Below, piece after piece: positions 52,788 through 61,752 of a stretch of DNA of 64,000 nt (position 1 is the first letter of the stretch; every line of letters begins with the position of its first letter). This DNA comes from Alicyclobacillus fastidiosus (GTDB lineage Bacteria; Bacillota; Bacilli; Alicyclobacillales; Alicyclobacillaceae). A program made the translations under genes and the position numbers. Location of the stretch: contig NZ_CP104067.1 of NCBI RefSeq assembly GCF_026651875.1, positions 4,516,501-4,580,500 of the forward strand, in the 5' to 3' direction. Under the pieces are notes generated by a model. The model was not told the DNA's origin. It made no database searches and was given only the letters and a program-made list of their open reading frames with translations.

Positions 52788-54516
52788 GCGTCTATATCAG
52801 TGGGCGCTATTTGCTTCTGGAGTGATGGTACCAGTCGCAGCGCTCGTCAACCTGGTGAATCACGCAACCGTCGAGCTGGTCATCGCATCGTGCCTCGCGT
52901 TCTGTTTGGGTCTATTCCCGATTTATCTCCCCAAGGGTGTCATTTGGGGGGCGGGGATCATTACAACCATTTACATTCTGTTGTCACAGGGATTTTTTGC
53001 GGCGTGTACCCCGATGTTGTTGTGTACGCTAGGGGAATTTCTCCGTCACTATAAATGGAAGATAGCGAAGATCCGATGGTATCGCTTCATGGTTAGCCTG
53101 GGGATGTTTCTCTACAGTCTATGTGCGGGCGCCCTGGTAAGCCGCTATACAGAGACGTTCCCGACGTTCATCCACGTCTTTCTTTCACTTACGTCGTTTG
53201 AGATTGTGAACTTTCTTCTGTTTGTAGGGATTCTCTTGTCGCTAAGACAACCAGCTCGCTTAGGCGAAACCTTCGGGATGTTTAATTTTATCCCGCTGTT
53301 AGCGACTTCCACGCTCTTGACGATGTACGTAGAATTCGCTCATACGGCGGGATTCGCCCTTTTGGTCGTGGTTTTGCTGACCTGCTTTGTGTTGCTCTCC
53401 CGTCAGTTTCTTCAAGCGGTTAACTCACGGGACCAAGCGGAGCGCCAATACGAACTGATTGCACATTACACGACAGATTTGATCATGGTGGTAAATGCGG
53501 ACAACGTCATTGCGTACGCATCTCCATCGTACGAACTAGTTTTTCATGTCGATGCAAGCTCACTCGTGGGCAAGCGGATCGATGAAATCAGTGACGACGG
53601 TGCCACAATATTCGACACCATCAATCGAATTCGACAGGACGCGACACATGAGCGGAAGGAAATCACGCTCGTGATGAACGACCAACAGCTTCCCGTCGAG
53701 ACGGAATTCTCTCCGGTGATCGACGAGAGCGGAGACGTCTGTGACGTCATCCTGGCGTCGAGAGATATCACCGAACGGCTTCGTCAACAGGAGTACTTGG
53801 TCCATTCCGAAAAACTTGCGGTCATCGGCCAACTGGCGGCTGGCGTCGCGCACGAAATCCGCAATCCCCTGACGGCTGTCAAGGGGTTTGTCCAGGTACT
53901 CAGGACCGATTTTGACTCCTACTCGCAGGCTTCCTACGACATTGTGTGGTCAGAACTGACGCGTATCGAAGAGATCACATCCGAGCTGCTGTTGCTCGCG
54001 AAACCGCAAAAGGCGGAATTCAACAGGGTGGACTTAGTGCCTGTGATGAAACACTGTGTGACATTGCTCGAGGGCCAGGCGCACAAGCGCGATGTCTACT
54101 TCGATCTCGCCTTGGACAAGGCGGTTTACGTCGATTGCAACGAAAACCAAATCCGTCAGGTATTCGTCAACCTGCTGAAGAACGCGGTCGAATCGATGGA
54201 GGACGGTGGCGTGATCACGATTTCTGCGCGCCCGGTTGAAGATCGCGTCACCATCTCCATCCGCGATCAAGGAGTCGGCATCCCTGAGGAGCTCCAGGCG
54301 AGCTTGGGCGACCCATTCTACACGACGAAGGAGAAGGGGACTGGCCTCGGCTTGATGGTCGTTTATAACATTCTCAAAGAACACCAAGGAAATATTGATA
54401 TCCACAGTGAGCCAGGCCTCGGCACCGAGGTGGTCATCGTGTTGCCAAACTCAAGTTCCAGCGCCTCTCAGCAACCGTCCAACCAAAGTGACAATGGCGT
54501 AACCGCCACCCGATGA
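52771..54516 (+). CDS. PAS sensor histidine kinase of sporulation-kinase type
   Basis: A 581-residue kinase. About seven membrane helices fill residues 8-215 (no large outer domain), then a PAS domain (about 230-345), the HisKA dimer with phospho-acceptor His361 (GVAHEIRNPLTAVKGFVQVL) and a HATPase domain (FVNLLKNAVESM, DQGVGIPEE, KEKGTGLGLMVVYNI). The HEIRNPLTxxKGF sequence is typical of KinA-KinE kinases that feed Spo0F. No response regulator is adjacent, as is usual for phosphorelay kinases. ATG at 52771 behind GAGGAG. The input signal is unknown; the DUF5317 partner sits in the same membrane. Confidence 0.88.
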   Translation: MLFKFRRLYQWALFASGVMVPVAALVNLVNHATVELVIASCLAFCLGLFPIYLPKGVIWGAGIITTIYILLSQGFFAACTPMLLCTLGEFLRHYKWKIAKIRWYRFMVSLGMFLYSLCAGALVSRYTETFPTFIHVFLSLTSFEIVNFLLFVGILLSLRQPARLGETFGMFNFIPLLATSTLLTMYVEFAHTAGFALLVVVLLTCFVLLSRQFLQAVNSRDQAERQYELIAHYTTDLIMVVNADNVIAYASPSYELVFHVDASSLVGKRIDEISDDGATIFDTINRIRQDATHERKEITLVMNDQQLPVETEFSPVIDESGDVCDVILASRDITERLRQQEYLVHSEKLAVIGQLAAGVAHEIRNPLTAVKGFVQVLRTDFDSYSQASYDIVWSELTRIEEITSELLLLAKPQKAEFNRVDLVPVMKHCVTLLEGQAHKRDVYFDLALDKAVYVDCNENQIRQVFVNLLKNAVESMEDGGVITISARPVEDRVTISIRDQGVGIPEELQASLGDPFYTTKEKGTGLGLMVVYNILKEHQGNIDIHSEPGLGTEVVIVLPNSSSSASQQPSNQSDNGVTATR

Positions 54517-54525
54517 AGCATGACC

Positions 54526-54588
54526 CAGGGCAGTTCCCTTTGTGTCCTCCTCGTACGGACGTGGACCATCACCCCGAGGACTGCCCTG
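54526..54588. terminator. Hairpin between the kinase gene and cimA
   Basis: CAGGGCAGTTCC and GGACTGCCCTG pair across a loop of about 40 bases between two convergent genes. No T-run; a terminator role is likely by position. Confidence 0.5.
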
Positions 54589-54601
54589 TGATTCCCCGGG
54601 G

Positions 54602-56194
54602 TTAGGACACCTGCGCATCGTCCTTCTGTGCGATGCGGAGCAGAAAGTACTGAATACTATCGACCAAAGCTTCCCAACTCGCCTCAATCACGTTCTCCGA
54701 AACGCCAATCGTCCTCCAGACGTCGAAGCCGTTTGTCGATTCAATCAACACCCTCACCTTCGCCGCAGTTCCTTCCTTCTCATCCAGCACGCGAACCTTG
54801 TAGTCAGTCAGATGCATCGTGTCAATCACCGGATAAAACGGCATCAACGCCTTTCGAAGCGCATCATCTAACGCATTCACTGGCCCATTTCCCTCTGCGA
54901 CGGTATGGACGGTCTCTCCCGCGACGACGAGCTTGAGAATGGCTTCGGACGTGATGGACGAATCGACGCTCATGGTCGCCTCGACGCGCATCGCATCGAC
55001 GTCAAAGAAGGAGCGGTAGTCGCCAAACTTCTTCACAAACAACAGTTCCTGCGAGGCCTCCGCACCTTCAAACTGATACCCCTGGTACTCGAGTTCCTTG
55101 ATTTCCGTGAGCAATTGTCGCATCTCATCTTTGCGATCCCGCACGTCGACACCAAACTCCTCAGCTCGGTGCTGCAAATTGGACAGTCCCGAGAGTTCCG
55201 ACACCAATACCCGGCGCCTGTTTCCCACTAGTTCCGGGCGAATGTGCTCATATGTCTCCGGGTTGCGCGCGATGGCGCTGACGTGGATGCCTCCCTTGTG
55301 GGCAAACGCGCTATGTCCGACGAATGGCTGATAACTGTGTGGCACCAGATTCGCTATCTCGCTGACAAATCGCGCGATCTCGGTCAGGTGGACCAGATGA
55401 TCCTGGGACGGCAGACAGTTCCTCCCCAATTTCAACTCGAGGTTCGGAATGATGGATGCGAGATTGGCATTGCCGCACCGCTCCCCGATTCCGTTGATGG
55501 TGCCGTGAACCATAGTCGCTCCTCGCTCAACCGCCGCGAGCGTGTTGGCGACCGCCAGTTCACAGTCGTTGTGGGTGTGGATCCCCACCGGCACGGATAT
55601 CGCTTCCACCACCGCTCCGACGACCTCAGCCACTTGATGCGGCAGGCTCCCGCCATTGGTATCGCACAACGTGACCCAATCGACTCCGGCATCGGCGGCC
55701 GCGCGCAGCGTCGACAGGGCATATTCGGGATTATAGCGATAGCCGTCGAAGAAGTGTTCCGCGTCAAAGATCACTTCGCGGCCGTGGCGCTTGAGGTACG
55801 CGACGGAATCGGCGATCATCTGGAGGTTTTCCTCCAGTGTGACGCGCAGCGCTTCATGCACGTGAAAGTCCCAAGCCTTGCCTACAATCGTGATGACGGG
55901 CGCCTGGGAATCTAGTAGCACTCGCAACCCTTCGTCCTGTTCAGCCGTCACGCCCGGACGCCGCGTACTCCCAAACGCCGTGAGTTTCGCGTGCTTCAAT
56001 CGGAGACTCGACCTGGCACTTTGAAAAAAATCTTGATCCTTCGGATTGGCACCTGGGAACCCGCCCTCGATGTAAGCAATTCCAAGCTCGTCGAGCTTTT
56101 GAGCAATTCGCAACTTATCGACCACGGTGAGGCTGATTCCCTCGCCTTGGGTGCCGTCACGAAGGGTTGTGTCTAGCAGAAATACTCGTTCCAT
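54602..56194 (-). CDS. cimA: (R)-citramalate synthase
   Basis: A 530-residue enzyme of the DRE-TIM (LeuA) superfamily. DTTLRDGTQGEG at the start, HNDCELAVANTLAAVERGA and GHSAFAHKGGIHVSAI are typical; the length and EGGFPGANPKD fit CimA rather than LeuA, and the C-terminal regulatory domain is present (about 400-520). It condenses pyruvate and acetyl-CoA to citramalate for threonine-independent isoleucine synthesis. Start at ATG 56194 or GTG 56200, GGAG ahead of both. No other isoleucine gene is next to it. Confidence 0.9.
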   Translation of the reverse strand: MERVFLLDTTLRDGTQGEGISLTVVDKLRIAQKLDELGIAYIEGGFPGANPKDQDFFQSARSSLRLKHAKLTAFGSTRRPGVTAEQDEGLRVLLDSQAPVITIVGKAWDFHVHEALRVTLEENLQMIADSVAYLKRHGREVIFDAEHFFDGYRYNPEYALSTLRAAADAGVDWVTLCDTNGGSLPHQVAEVVGAVVEAISVPVGIHTHNDCELAVANTLAAVERGATMVHGTINGIGERCGNANLASIIPNLELKLGRNCLPSQDHLVHLTEIARFVSEIANLVPHSYQPFVGHSAFAHKGGIHVSAIARNPETYEHIRPELVGNRRRVLVSELSGLSNLQHRAEEFGVDVRDRKDEMRQLLTEIKELEYQGYQFEGAEASQELLFVKKFGDYRSFFDVDAMRVEATMSVDSSITSEAILKLVVAGETVHTVAEGNGPVNALDDALRKALMPFYPVIDTMHLTDYKVRVLDEKEGTAAKVRVLIESTNGFDVWRTIGVSENVIEASWEALVDSIQYFLLRIAQKDDAQVS

Positions 56195-56364
56195 ATCCAC
56201 TCAACTCCACGCCTTTTCTTTATAAAAATCTCACTATTTAGATTATTTATTTTAACAGTTTTCCTCGAAGTCTGCACCCCAAAATTGAATTCAATGGCAT
56301 GCTCTCACGCCGGCGAATCCTGTTGACCGGCAGCGCGTAAGCAATTTTCTTTTTATTTTCGAAG

Positions 56365-56402
56365 CGGCGATCGATATAATACAAAAAGTTAGTTGATCGC
56401 CG
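56365..56402 (+). promoter_or_regulatory. Promoter with TATAAT flanked by an inverted repeat
   Basis: A perfect -10 TATAAT (56375-56380) lies between CGGCGATC (56365-56372) and GATCGCCG (56395-56402), an exact 8-base inverted repeat with a 22-base gap. No good -35 is present, so an activator or alternative sigma factor may be used. It drives the aldo/keto reductase gene. Confidence 0.5.
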
Positions 56403-56426
56403 TACTTTTCTTGAGGAGGAAATCTT

Positions 56427-57257
56427 ATGACCGCGAAACATCTAGCCGATACGACCACCCTCAACAACGGTGTGCAGATGCCCTGGTTTGGCCTTGGCGT
56501 GTGGCAAACCAAGGAAGGTGAGGAAGTCGAACAAGCGGTGACGTACGCACTGGGCGCCGGGTATCGCCACATCGACACAGCAGCCGCTTACAAGAATGAA
56601 CAGGGCGTCGGCAATGCAGTACGCAAGTCTGGCATCGCCCGCGAAGATCTGTTCATCACGACGAAGTTGTGGAACGCCGACCAAGGTTACGATACGGCGG
56701 TTCGCGCCTTCGAAGAGAGCAATCGGCGCCTCGGCCTGGAATACGTCGATCTCTATCTCATCCACTGGCCTGTCAAAGGCAAGTACAAAGATTCCTGGAG
56801 AGCACTCGAAAAGCTTTACAAAGACGGCCTGGTGCGCGCGATCGGCGTGAGCAACTTCCACATCCATCACCTCGAGGATCTACTGGCAGACGCAGAAGTC
56901 GTTCCCACCGTGAACCAAGTGGAATGTCACCCACTCCTCGCGCAAACCGAGCTGCGCGCCTTCTGTGCGGACCACAAAATCCAATTTGAAGCGTGGAGCC
57001 CATTGATGCAGGGGAACTTGAACAATGGGGCACTGTTAGATATCGCAAAGAAATACAATAAAACACCGGCTCAAGTGGTCCTGCGTTGGGACTTGCAACA
57101 CGGCATCGTCACCATTCCCAAGTCCATTCGCGAGTCGAGAATCGTCGAGAACGCACAAGTATTCGATTTCGAGTTGAGCAGAGAGGATATGGCGACGATC
57201 GATGGCCTGAACGAAAATCGTAGATTTGGGCCTGATCCGGACAACTTCAATTTCTAA
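56427..57257 (+). CDS. Aldo/keto reductase
   Basis: A 276-residue NADPH-dependent reductase of the AKR5 type (B. subtilis YvgN/YtbE-like). The catalytic tetrad is complete: Asp50, Tyr55, Lys80 and His113. [24 protein letters not shown] and [19 protein letters not shown] are family blocks. It reduces aldehydes such as methylglyoxal. GAGGAGG is eight bases before the ATG. Monocistronic, with an inverted repeat at its promoter. Confidence 0.92.
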   Translation: MTAKHLADTTTLNNGVQMPWFGLGVWQTKEGEEVEQAVTYALGAGYRHIDTAAAYKNEQGVGNAVRKSGIAREDLFITTKLWNADQGYDTAVRAFEESNRRLGLEYVDLYLIHWPVKGKYKDSWRALEKLYKDGLVRAIGVSNFHIHHLEDLLADAEVVPTVNQVECHPLLAQTELRAFCADHKIQFEAWSPLMQGNLNNGALLDIAKKYNKTPAQVVLRWDLQHGIVTIPKSIRESRIVENAQVFDFELSREDMATIDGLNENRRFGPDPDNFNF

Positions 57258-57389
57258 ACGCCCTCCTGCCGGCGAGTCGTACTGCTCCCGATAGTCCTGC
57301 TGATCCTCTGGCGCGGCGCTTTGACGACAGGCAGAACTAGTGGGCCGGTCGCTGGAGGTGCGCCTCTCTCCCCCTCCTTGAACCCACGT

Positions 57390-57436
57390 AAAAAGGGGGT
57401 AGCCGGCTTGCCGATTCAGGCAAACCCGTTACCCCC
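57390..57436 (-). terminator. Rho-independent terminator of the rhodanese gene
   Basis: On the minus strand GGGGGTA pairs with TACCCCC, with an inner TTGCC/GGCAA stem, and five T follow. Just right of it (57438-57456) a second small GGGGC/GCCCC hairpin occurs. Confidence 0.85.
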
Positions 57437-57480
57437 GTGGGGCGCTGGTGCCCCCAAACGTTCCGCAAATGAGTTTGCGC

Positions 57481-57879
57481 TTATTTTAGTGGTTCCACAT
57501 CGAATCCAGCTTCTTTCCAAGCCGCAGTGCCACCACTGATGTACGAGACGTCGGTGAACCCCATCTGTTTCAGAAGATAGGCGCCGATGGCTGCCTGTCC
57601 GCCCGCACCACAAGTGACAATCACCGGACGGCTCCGGTCCGCCAGTCGAGCGTCACGAAGATGCTCCGGCAGTTCCAAGTCTGCACGGATGGGCAACATG
57701 CCCAGAGAGATGTTTACACTACTTGGGATCAGACCGCATGCGCCGGCGTCTGCAGCGTCCTGTACGTCAATCACCAACGTGTCTGGATTCGCTTGAATCT
57801 TTGCTTTCGCTTCTGCTGAGGAAATACCTGGTACATTCTCGCGTGCTTTCCCGACGATGTCCGCAAACTTTAGCGCCAT
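57481..57879 (-). CDS. Rhodanese-like sulfurtransferase
   Basis: A 132-residue single-domain rhodanese. The active-site Cys90 lies in VIVTCGAGGQAAIGAYLL, followed by MGFTDVSYISGGTAAWKEAGF, the standard C-terminal block. It transfers sulfane sulfur in the cytosol. The active loop is CGAGGQ, not the usual CRxGxR, so the substrate may differ. ATG at 57879 behind GAGGAGG. Monocistronic. Confidence 0.9.
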   Translation of the reverse strand: MALKFADIVGKARENVPGISSAEAKAKIQANPDTLVIDVQDAADAGACGLIPSSVNISLGMLPIRADLELPEHLRDARLADRSRPVIVTCGAGGQAAIGAYLLKQMGFTDVSYISGGTAAWKEAGFDVEPLK

Positions 57880-58100
57880 ATCAATTCCTCCTCGGATGAC
57901 GGTCACATGTCAGGTGATTTTCCGATCAATCCCCAACGCGTAATCCAAAACTTTCTTGTTGCTTGTTCATTATAAACCTGTATCCGCTCGGGACAAAAGT
58001 ATTGCGTGACGATTCACCGACCGCGAATGCGCGGCCTTGCCTCCCATTCGCAAAACCGATTCTCTATACTGGGAGAGAGAATAGAAAGGACGTGTGAATC

Positions 58101-59288
58101 TTGACGCCACGGAGAGTGCTGATTATCGGAGCAGGGTACGGCGGCATGGCGGCCGCAGTCCGCCTACAGAAGCATCACATTCCATTTACCCTCATCAACA
58201 AACACGACTATCATTACTTTAAGACGCTGTTACACGAGGCTGCTGGCGGTAGAGAGGACTTACAAACCTACGCCATCGCCCTCACAGACGTACTAGACCA
58301 GCCGACGTCGACCGTCGTGAAGGATGTAGTGACCTCCATTGATTACAAGAACGCGCAAGTGCGTGGTGAACATTCCTCCTACCCCTATGACACCTTGATT
58401 GTGGCACTTGGCAGTCAAACGTCGTACTTCGACATCCCAGGTCTGCGCGAGCACAGCCTCGTGCTTAATTCTCTGGAGAGCGCGAAACGGATACGCGAGC
58501 ATATCGAACATACCTTTCTCACATACCGAGAACAGCGCGATGAATCGATGCTTCGCGTCGTCATTGGAGGTGGTGGACTGACTGGAGTCGAACTCGCAGG
58601 TGAGCTTGCGGACTGCCTCCCGCATTTTCTCAAGCGTCACAATATCCCCGCGAGTGACTACAAGCTGGTGCTCGTCCACCCACACGACGAGATTCTCCCC
58701 GGTGTCGACGAACGACTTCGCAAGGTGGCGGCGGAAAAACTGGCGGCGAGAGGCGTAAGACTCCTGCTTGGACGCCATGTGATTGGGGCGAACGATGGTT
58801 CGGTCGCACTGACGGGTGGATTGACCATTGAGGCGCGGACGTTCATCTGGACAGGGGGCGTCGAGGCGAGCCCGCTCCTGCGTGACTCCGGCTTTTGCGT
58901 CGACTCGAGGGGGCGCAGTCGAGTAGATGCATATCTCCAGTCCGAAGCCGACCCCCGCGTATACATCGTCGGCGACGCGGCTCGATTTGAGGACGCTGCG
59001 GGCGAAGTCCTGCCTCCCACTGGTCAAGTCGCGGAACAAATGGGAGATCACGCAGCCCGCAACCTGATTCGCCTCTTGCACAACGAAACCTTGGAACCGT
59101 TCGTATTCCACAACCGAGGCATGGTCGCGTCGCTCGGGCCCAAGTATGGCGTGGCCGAGGTGGGTCATCATCACGCACGAGGCTTTGCGGCGTTGATGTT
59201 GAAGGACGGATCGAAAATGAAGTATCTGATGCATTTAGGAGGACCTCACGTCCTCTTCGAAAAGAGAAAGCAATGGATTGATATTTGA
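58101..59288 (+). CDS. Type II NADH dehydrogenase-like flavoprotein
   Basis: A 395-residue FAD/NAD(P) oxidoreductase of the NDH-2 family. The FAD site is IIGAGYGGMAAA (residues 8-19), the second dinucleotide site VVIGGGGLTGVELAGELAD, and YIVGDAARF closes the FAD domain. It oxidises NAD(P)H and reduces quinone at the membrane surface; it lacks a clear C-terminal membrane anchor. Relatives in Bacillus are Ndh, YumB and YutJ. TTG start at 58101 behind AAAGGA. Confidence 0.88.
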   Translation: MTPRRVLIIGAGYGGMAAAVRLQKHHIPFTLINKHDYHYFKTLLHEAAGGREDLQTYAIALTDVLDQPTSTVVKDVVTSIDYKNAQVRGEHSSYPYDTLIVALGSQTSYFDIPGLREHSLVLNSLESAKRIREHIEHTFLTYREQRDESMLRVVIGGGGLTGVELAGELADCLPHFLKRHNIPASDYKLVLVHPHDEILPGVDERLRKVAAEKLAARGVRLLLGRHVIGANDGSVALTGGLTIEARTFIWTGGVEASPLLRDSGFCVDSRGRSRVDAYLQSEADPRVYIVGDAARFEDAAGEVLPPTGQVAEQMGDHAARNLIRLLHNETLEPFVFHNRGMVASLGPKYGVAEVGHHHARGFAALMLKDGSKMKYLMHLGGPHVLFEKRKQWIDI

Positions 59289-59314
59289 CACAAATCGTCC
59301 GTTTTGGGGTTTCG

Positions 59315-59382
59315 CAATGAAACGTGAAGGCGGTGGATGTAGCCGCATCTCATGGACGCACGGGCTGCCCCACGTTTCATTG
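59315..59382. repeat. Inverted repeat between convergent genes
   Basis: CAATGAAACGTG (59315-59326) and CACGTTTCATTG (59371-59382) are exact complements separated by 44 bases. They lie between the stops of the NDH-2-like and bshB2 genes, probably as a bidirectional terminator or RNA-stabilising stem. Confidence 0.6.
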
Positions 59383-59397
59383 TCACCCTTTGACGAA

Positions 59398-60066
59398 TTA
59401 GAATGTGTACGTATATAATCCGTAGCGGCTAAAGCGTTCCATGGCCCGCTTACGGCTTGTCTCATCTCCATGTAGCTCCTTCTCCACGTGTGCGATGTAC
59501 GTAGCGGTTTGCGATTTGTGGGCCTTCCACGCAAGGTACACCTTTTCCCAAACCGCACTCGTATCGAGGACCACGTCACACGGCCCCAGCACTTCCTCGT
59601 GTCCCCGGGAAAATGCCTGACACTGCAGGACTGGACGGACTTGTGCCGGCAACTTGGCGATGGCCCGAACGGTAGCATGCGCAATGGCTTCGTGATCCGG
59701 ATGCACACAATAGCCTGGATAGTACGTGATGACGAGCGACGGATTGACTTCCTCAATCAGGCCGGAAATCAGCCCGGTCAATTTCTCAGGATCTTCAAAC
59801 TCGAGTGTCTTGTCTCGAAACCCCATGAGACGCAAGTCTCCGACGCCAAGGTGTCGACAGGCCTCTCGCAGTTCTCTCTCGCGGATTTGTGGCAGTGTTT
59901 CGCGGTTGGCAAACGGTGGGTCCCCCATGTTGCGCCCCATTTCTCCCAACGTGAAACAGGCGTAGGTAATCGGTGACCCAGCTGCTGCGTGCAGTGCGAT
60001 GACACCCCCGGTCGCCATCGTTTCGTCGTCCGGGTGCGGAAACACGACCAACACATGCCTTTCCAA
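59398..60066 (-). CDS. bshB2: Bacillithiol biosynthesis deacetylase BshB2
   Basis: A 222-residue zinc-dependent LmbE-family deacetylase. The zinc motif PHPDDE (residues 10-15) and the later HPDHEAI are intact, with FTLGEMGRNMGDPPFANRE typical of BshB2/YojG. It removes acetyl from GlcNAc-malate in bacillithiol synthesis. TTG start at 60066 behind AGGAGG. Monocistronic; BshA and BshC are not in the window. Confidence 0.92.
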   Translation of the reverse strand: MERHVLVVFPHPDDETMATGGVIALHAAAGSPITYACFTLGEMGRNMGDPPFANRETLPQIRERELREACRHLGVGDLRLMGFRDKTLEFEDPEKLTGLISGLIEEVNPSLVITYYPGYCVHPDHEAIAHATVRAIAKLPAQVRPVLQCQAFSRGHEEVLGPCDVVLDTSAVWEKVYLAWKAHKSQTATYIAHVEKELHGDETSRKRAMERFSRYGLYTYTF

Positions 60067-60282
60067 TGAACGTTCCTCCTATGCTCAAAAGACACAACCG
60101 ACAACACTGCAACAAATGATTGTGTGGCACTATTTGCAATTTACCAAATAAGCGATAAAGATAGAAGTGTGGGCCGGAACCAGGTGGCCCATGGCGAAGG
60201 GCGACCACTTGCGACATCCCCCTTCGCAAAGGAAACGACTATCCGGTAGCATTTGGGTATGTCAACACACTAGGGGGACCTC

Positions 60283-61580
60283 ATGGACACAGATATCTGT
60301 GCAATTGAAACTTCACGGCGGTCCCTATGGCGCCATCACGACTTCCGCTCTCTGTGGTTCGGGCAGTCGATTTCGACTGTCGGCTCGCGTATCACTGGCG
60401 AGGCATTGCCACTCGCCGCCGTACTGGCGCTGCATGCTTCACCACTTCAAATGGGCTGGCTCCAACTCGTGGCCGCCATCCCGATTTTGCTCTTCGGTAT
60501 GTTCATCGGCGCGATGGTGGACAGGCACGCCCGTCGCCCCTTTCTCATTTGGACAGACTTCCTGCGCTGCTCGCTGCTTCTGGTGATTCCCGCAACTGCC
60601 ATACTCGGGCATCTCGCCATGTGGATGCTCTTTGTGATTTACCCCGTCCTCGGGCTCTTGACACAGACGTTTAACACGGCGTATCAAACCTATCTCCCGA
60701 GCCTCGTCGGTCGAGCGCATTTGGTAGAGGCGAATACAAAACTCAGTATCACGAGTTCAGTCGCAGAAATTATCGGCCCTGGGTTGGCCGGAACACTCGT
60801 GCAGGTATTCACAGCCCCTATGACAATTCTTCTAGACGCCTGCTCGTACCTCATCTCGGCCGTGACGCTGCTTCGAATTCGTCACAGCGAACCGAAACGC
60901 CGGCCACCGTCGGCAAGGCTGCAAAAGCAGACGCTCATCACTTGTGCTTTGCAACTACTGCGCGAAGTTCGAGATGGCATTCGCTACATCGCCGACGACA
61001 AAACGCTCCTCGCATTGACTGCGACAGCTGGCGTTTTTGCGCTGTTTGCAGGCATCATCTTCAACATGGACGTGCTGTACGCGATTGACACGTTACATTT
61101 ACACGCCGCACAATTCGGGTTAACCGTGACCGTCGGGGAATTGGAGCGCTCCTGGGCGCCGCACTGTGCCAGCGGATCAGTAAGGTGTTCGGTTTTGGAC
61201 CCACACTTGTCGGCGCTGCGATACTCAACGGAATGTGCAGTTGGTTCATTCCGCTCGCCCGCGGCGGCGCGTGGCAAGCCACGCTATTCCTTATGGCGGC
61301 ACAACTGTTTGGAGATTTGTTCGGCGTCGTCTTCGAGATCCTGGAATCGAGTCTGCGGCAAGGGGTTGCAACAGATGCGATGTTGGGACGCGTGAACGCC
61401 ACACTCAACTTGCTTGGCAATACATTAAATCCGGTAGGCGCCGTCGTTGGCGGACTCATCGCCACCGCGTTCAGCTTGCGAATTGCGATGGTCGTGGGCG
61501 TCATCGGCATCACGCTCGGCGGGCTCTGTCTCTTCATCGGGCCGATTGTCGGCCGCAAAGCACTACCGGAAGGGCGTTAA
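60283..61580 (+). pseudogene. MFS exporter (MFS_3/EntS-like), frameshifted
   Basis: The ATG at 60283 (behind AGGGGGACC) opens a typical MFS_3-type exporter: RSLWFGQSISTVGSRITGEALPLAAV, GAMVDRHARRPFL, and helices to QFGLTVTVG. Near 61130-61140 the frame shifts: the continuing homologous protein (IGALLGAALCQRISKVFGFGPTLVG to the stop at 61580) is in the next frame. A run of four G here would need five G to restore VGGIGALL, so one base is missing. The two parts together are about 432 codons, full length. A real mutation, sequencing error or programmed slip cannot be told apart by eye; the exporter is likely inactive. A T-run terminator follows at 61669. Confidence 0.78.
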
Positions 61581-61668
61581 TCGCAATCTTCAGACGCCAC
61601 TGTTCGACGGACTTCGCGTCCATCACGCAGTACAATACAGTTTGAGTACTTCGACCTATCCCTTTCTC

Positions 61669-61703
61669 GGACAGTGTGACGGCGTCATATTGTCCCTTTT
61701 TTT
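61669..61703 (+). terminator. Rho-independent terminator after the MFS gene
   Basis: GGACA and GTGAC arms pair with GTCAT and TGTCC around a short loop, followed by seven T at 61697-61703. Confidence 0.85.
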
Positions 61704-61752
61704 GTCACTTTGGACAGGACAAAGGCATCGCCACCTAGTACCAGGCCGCACG

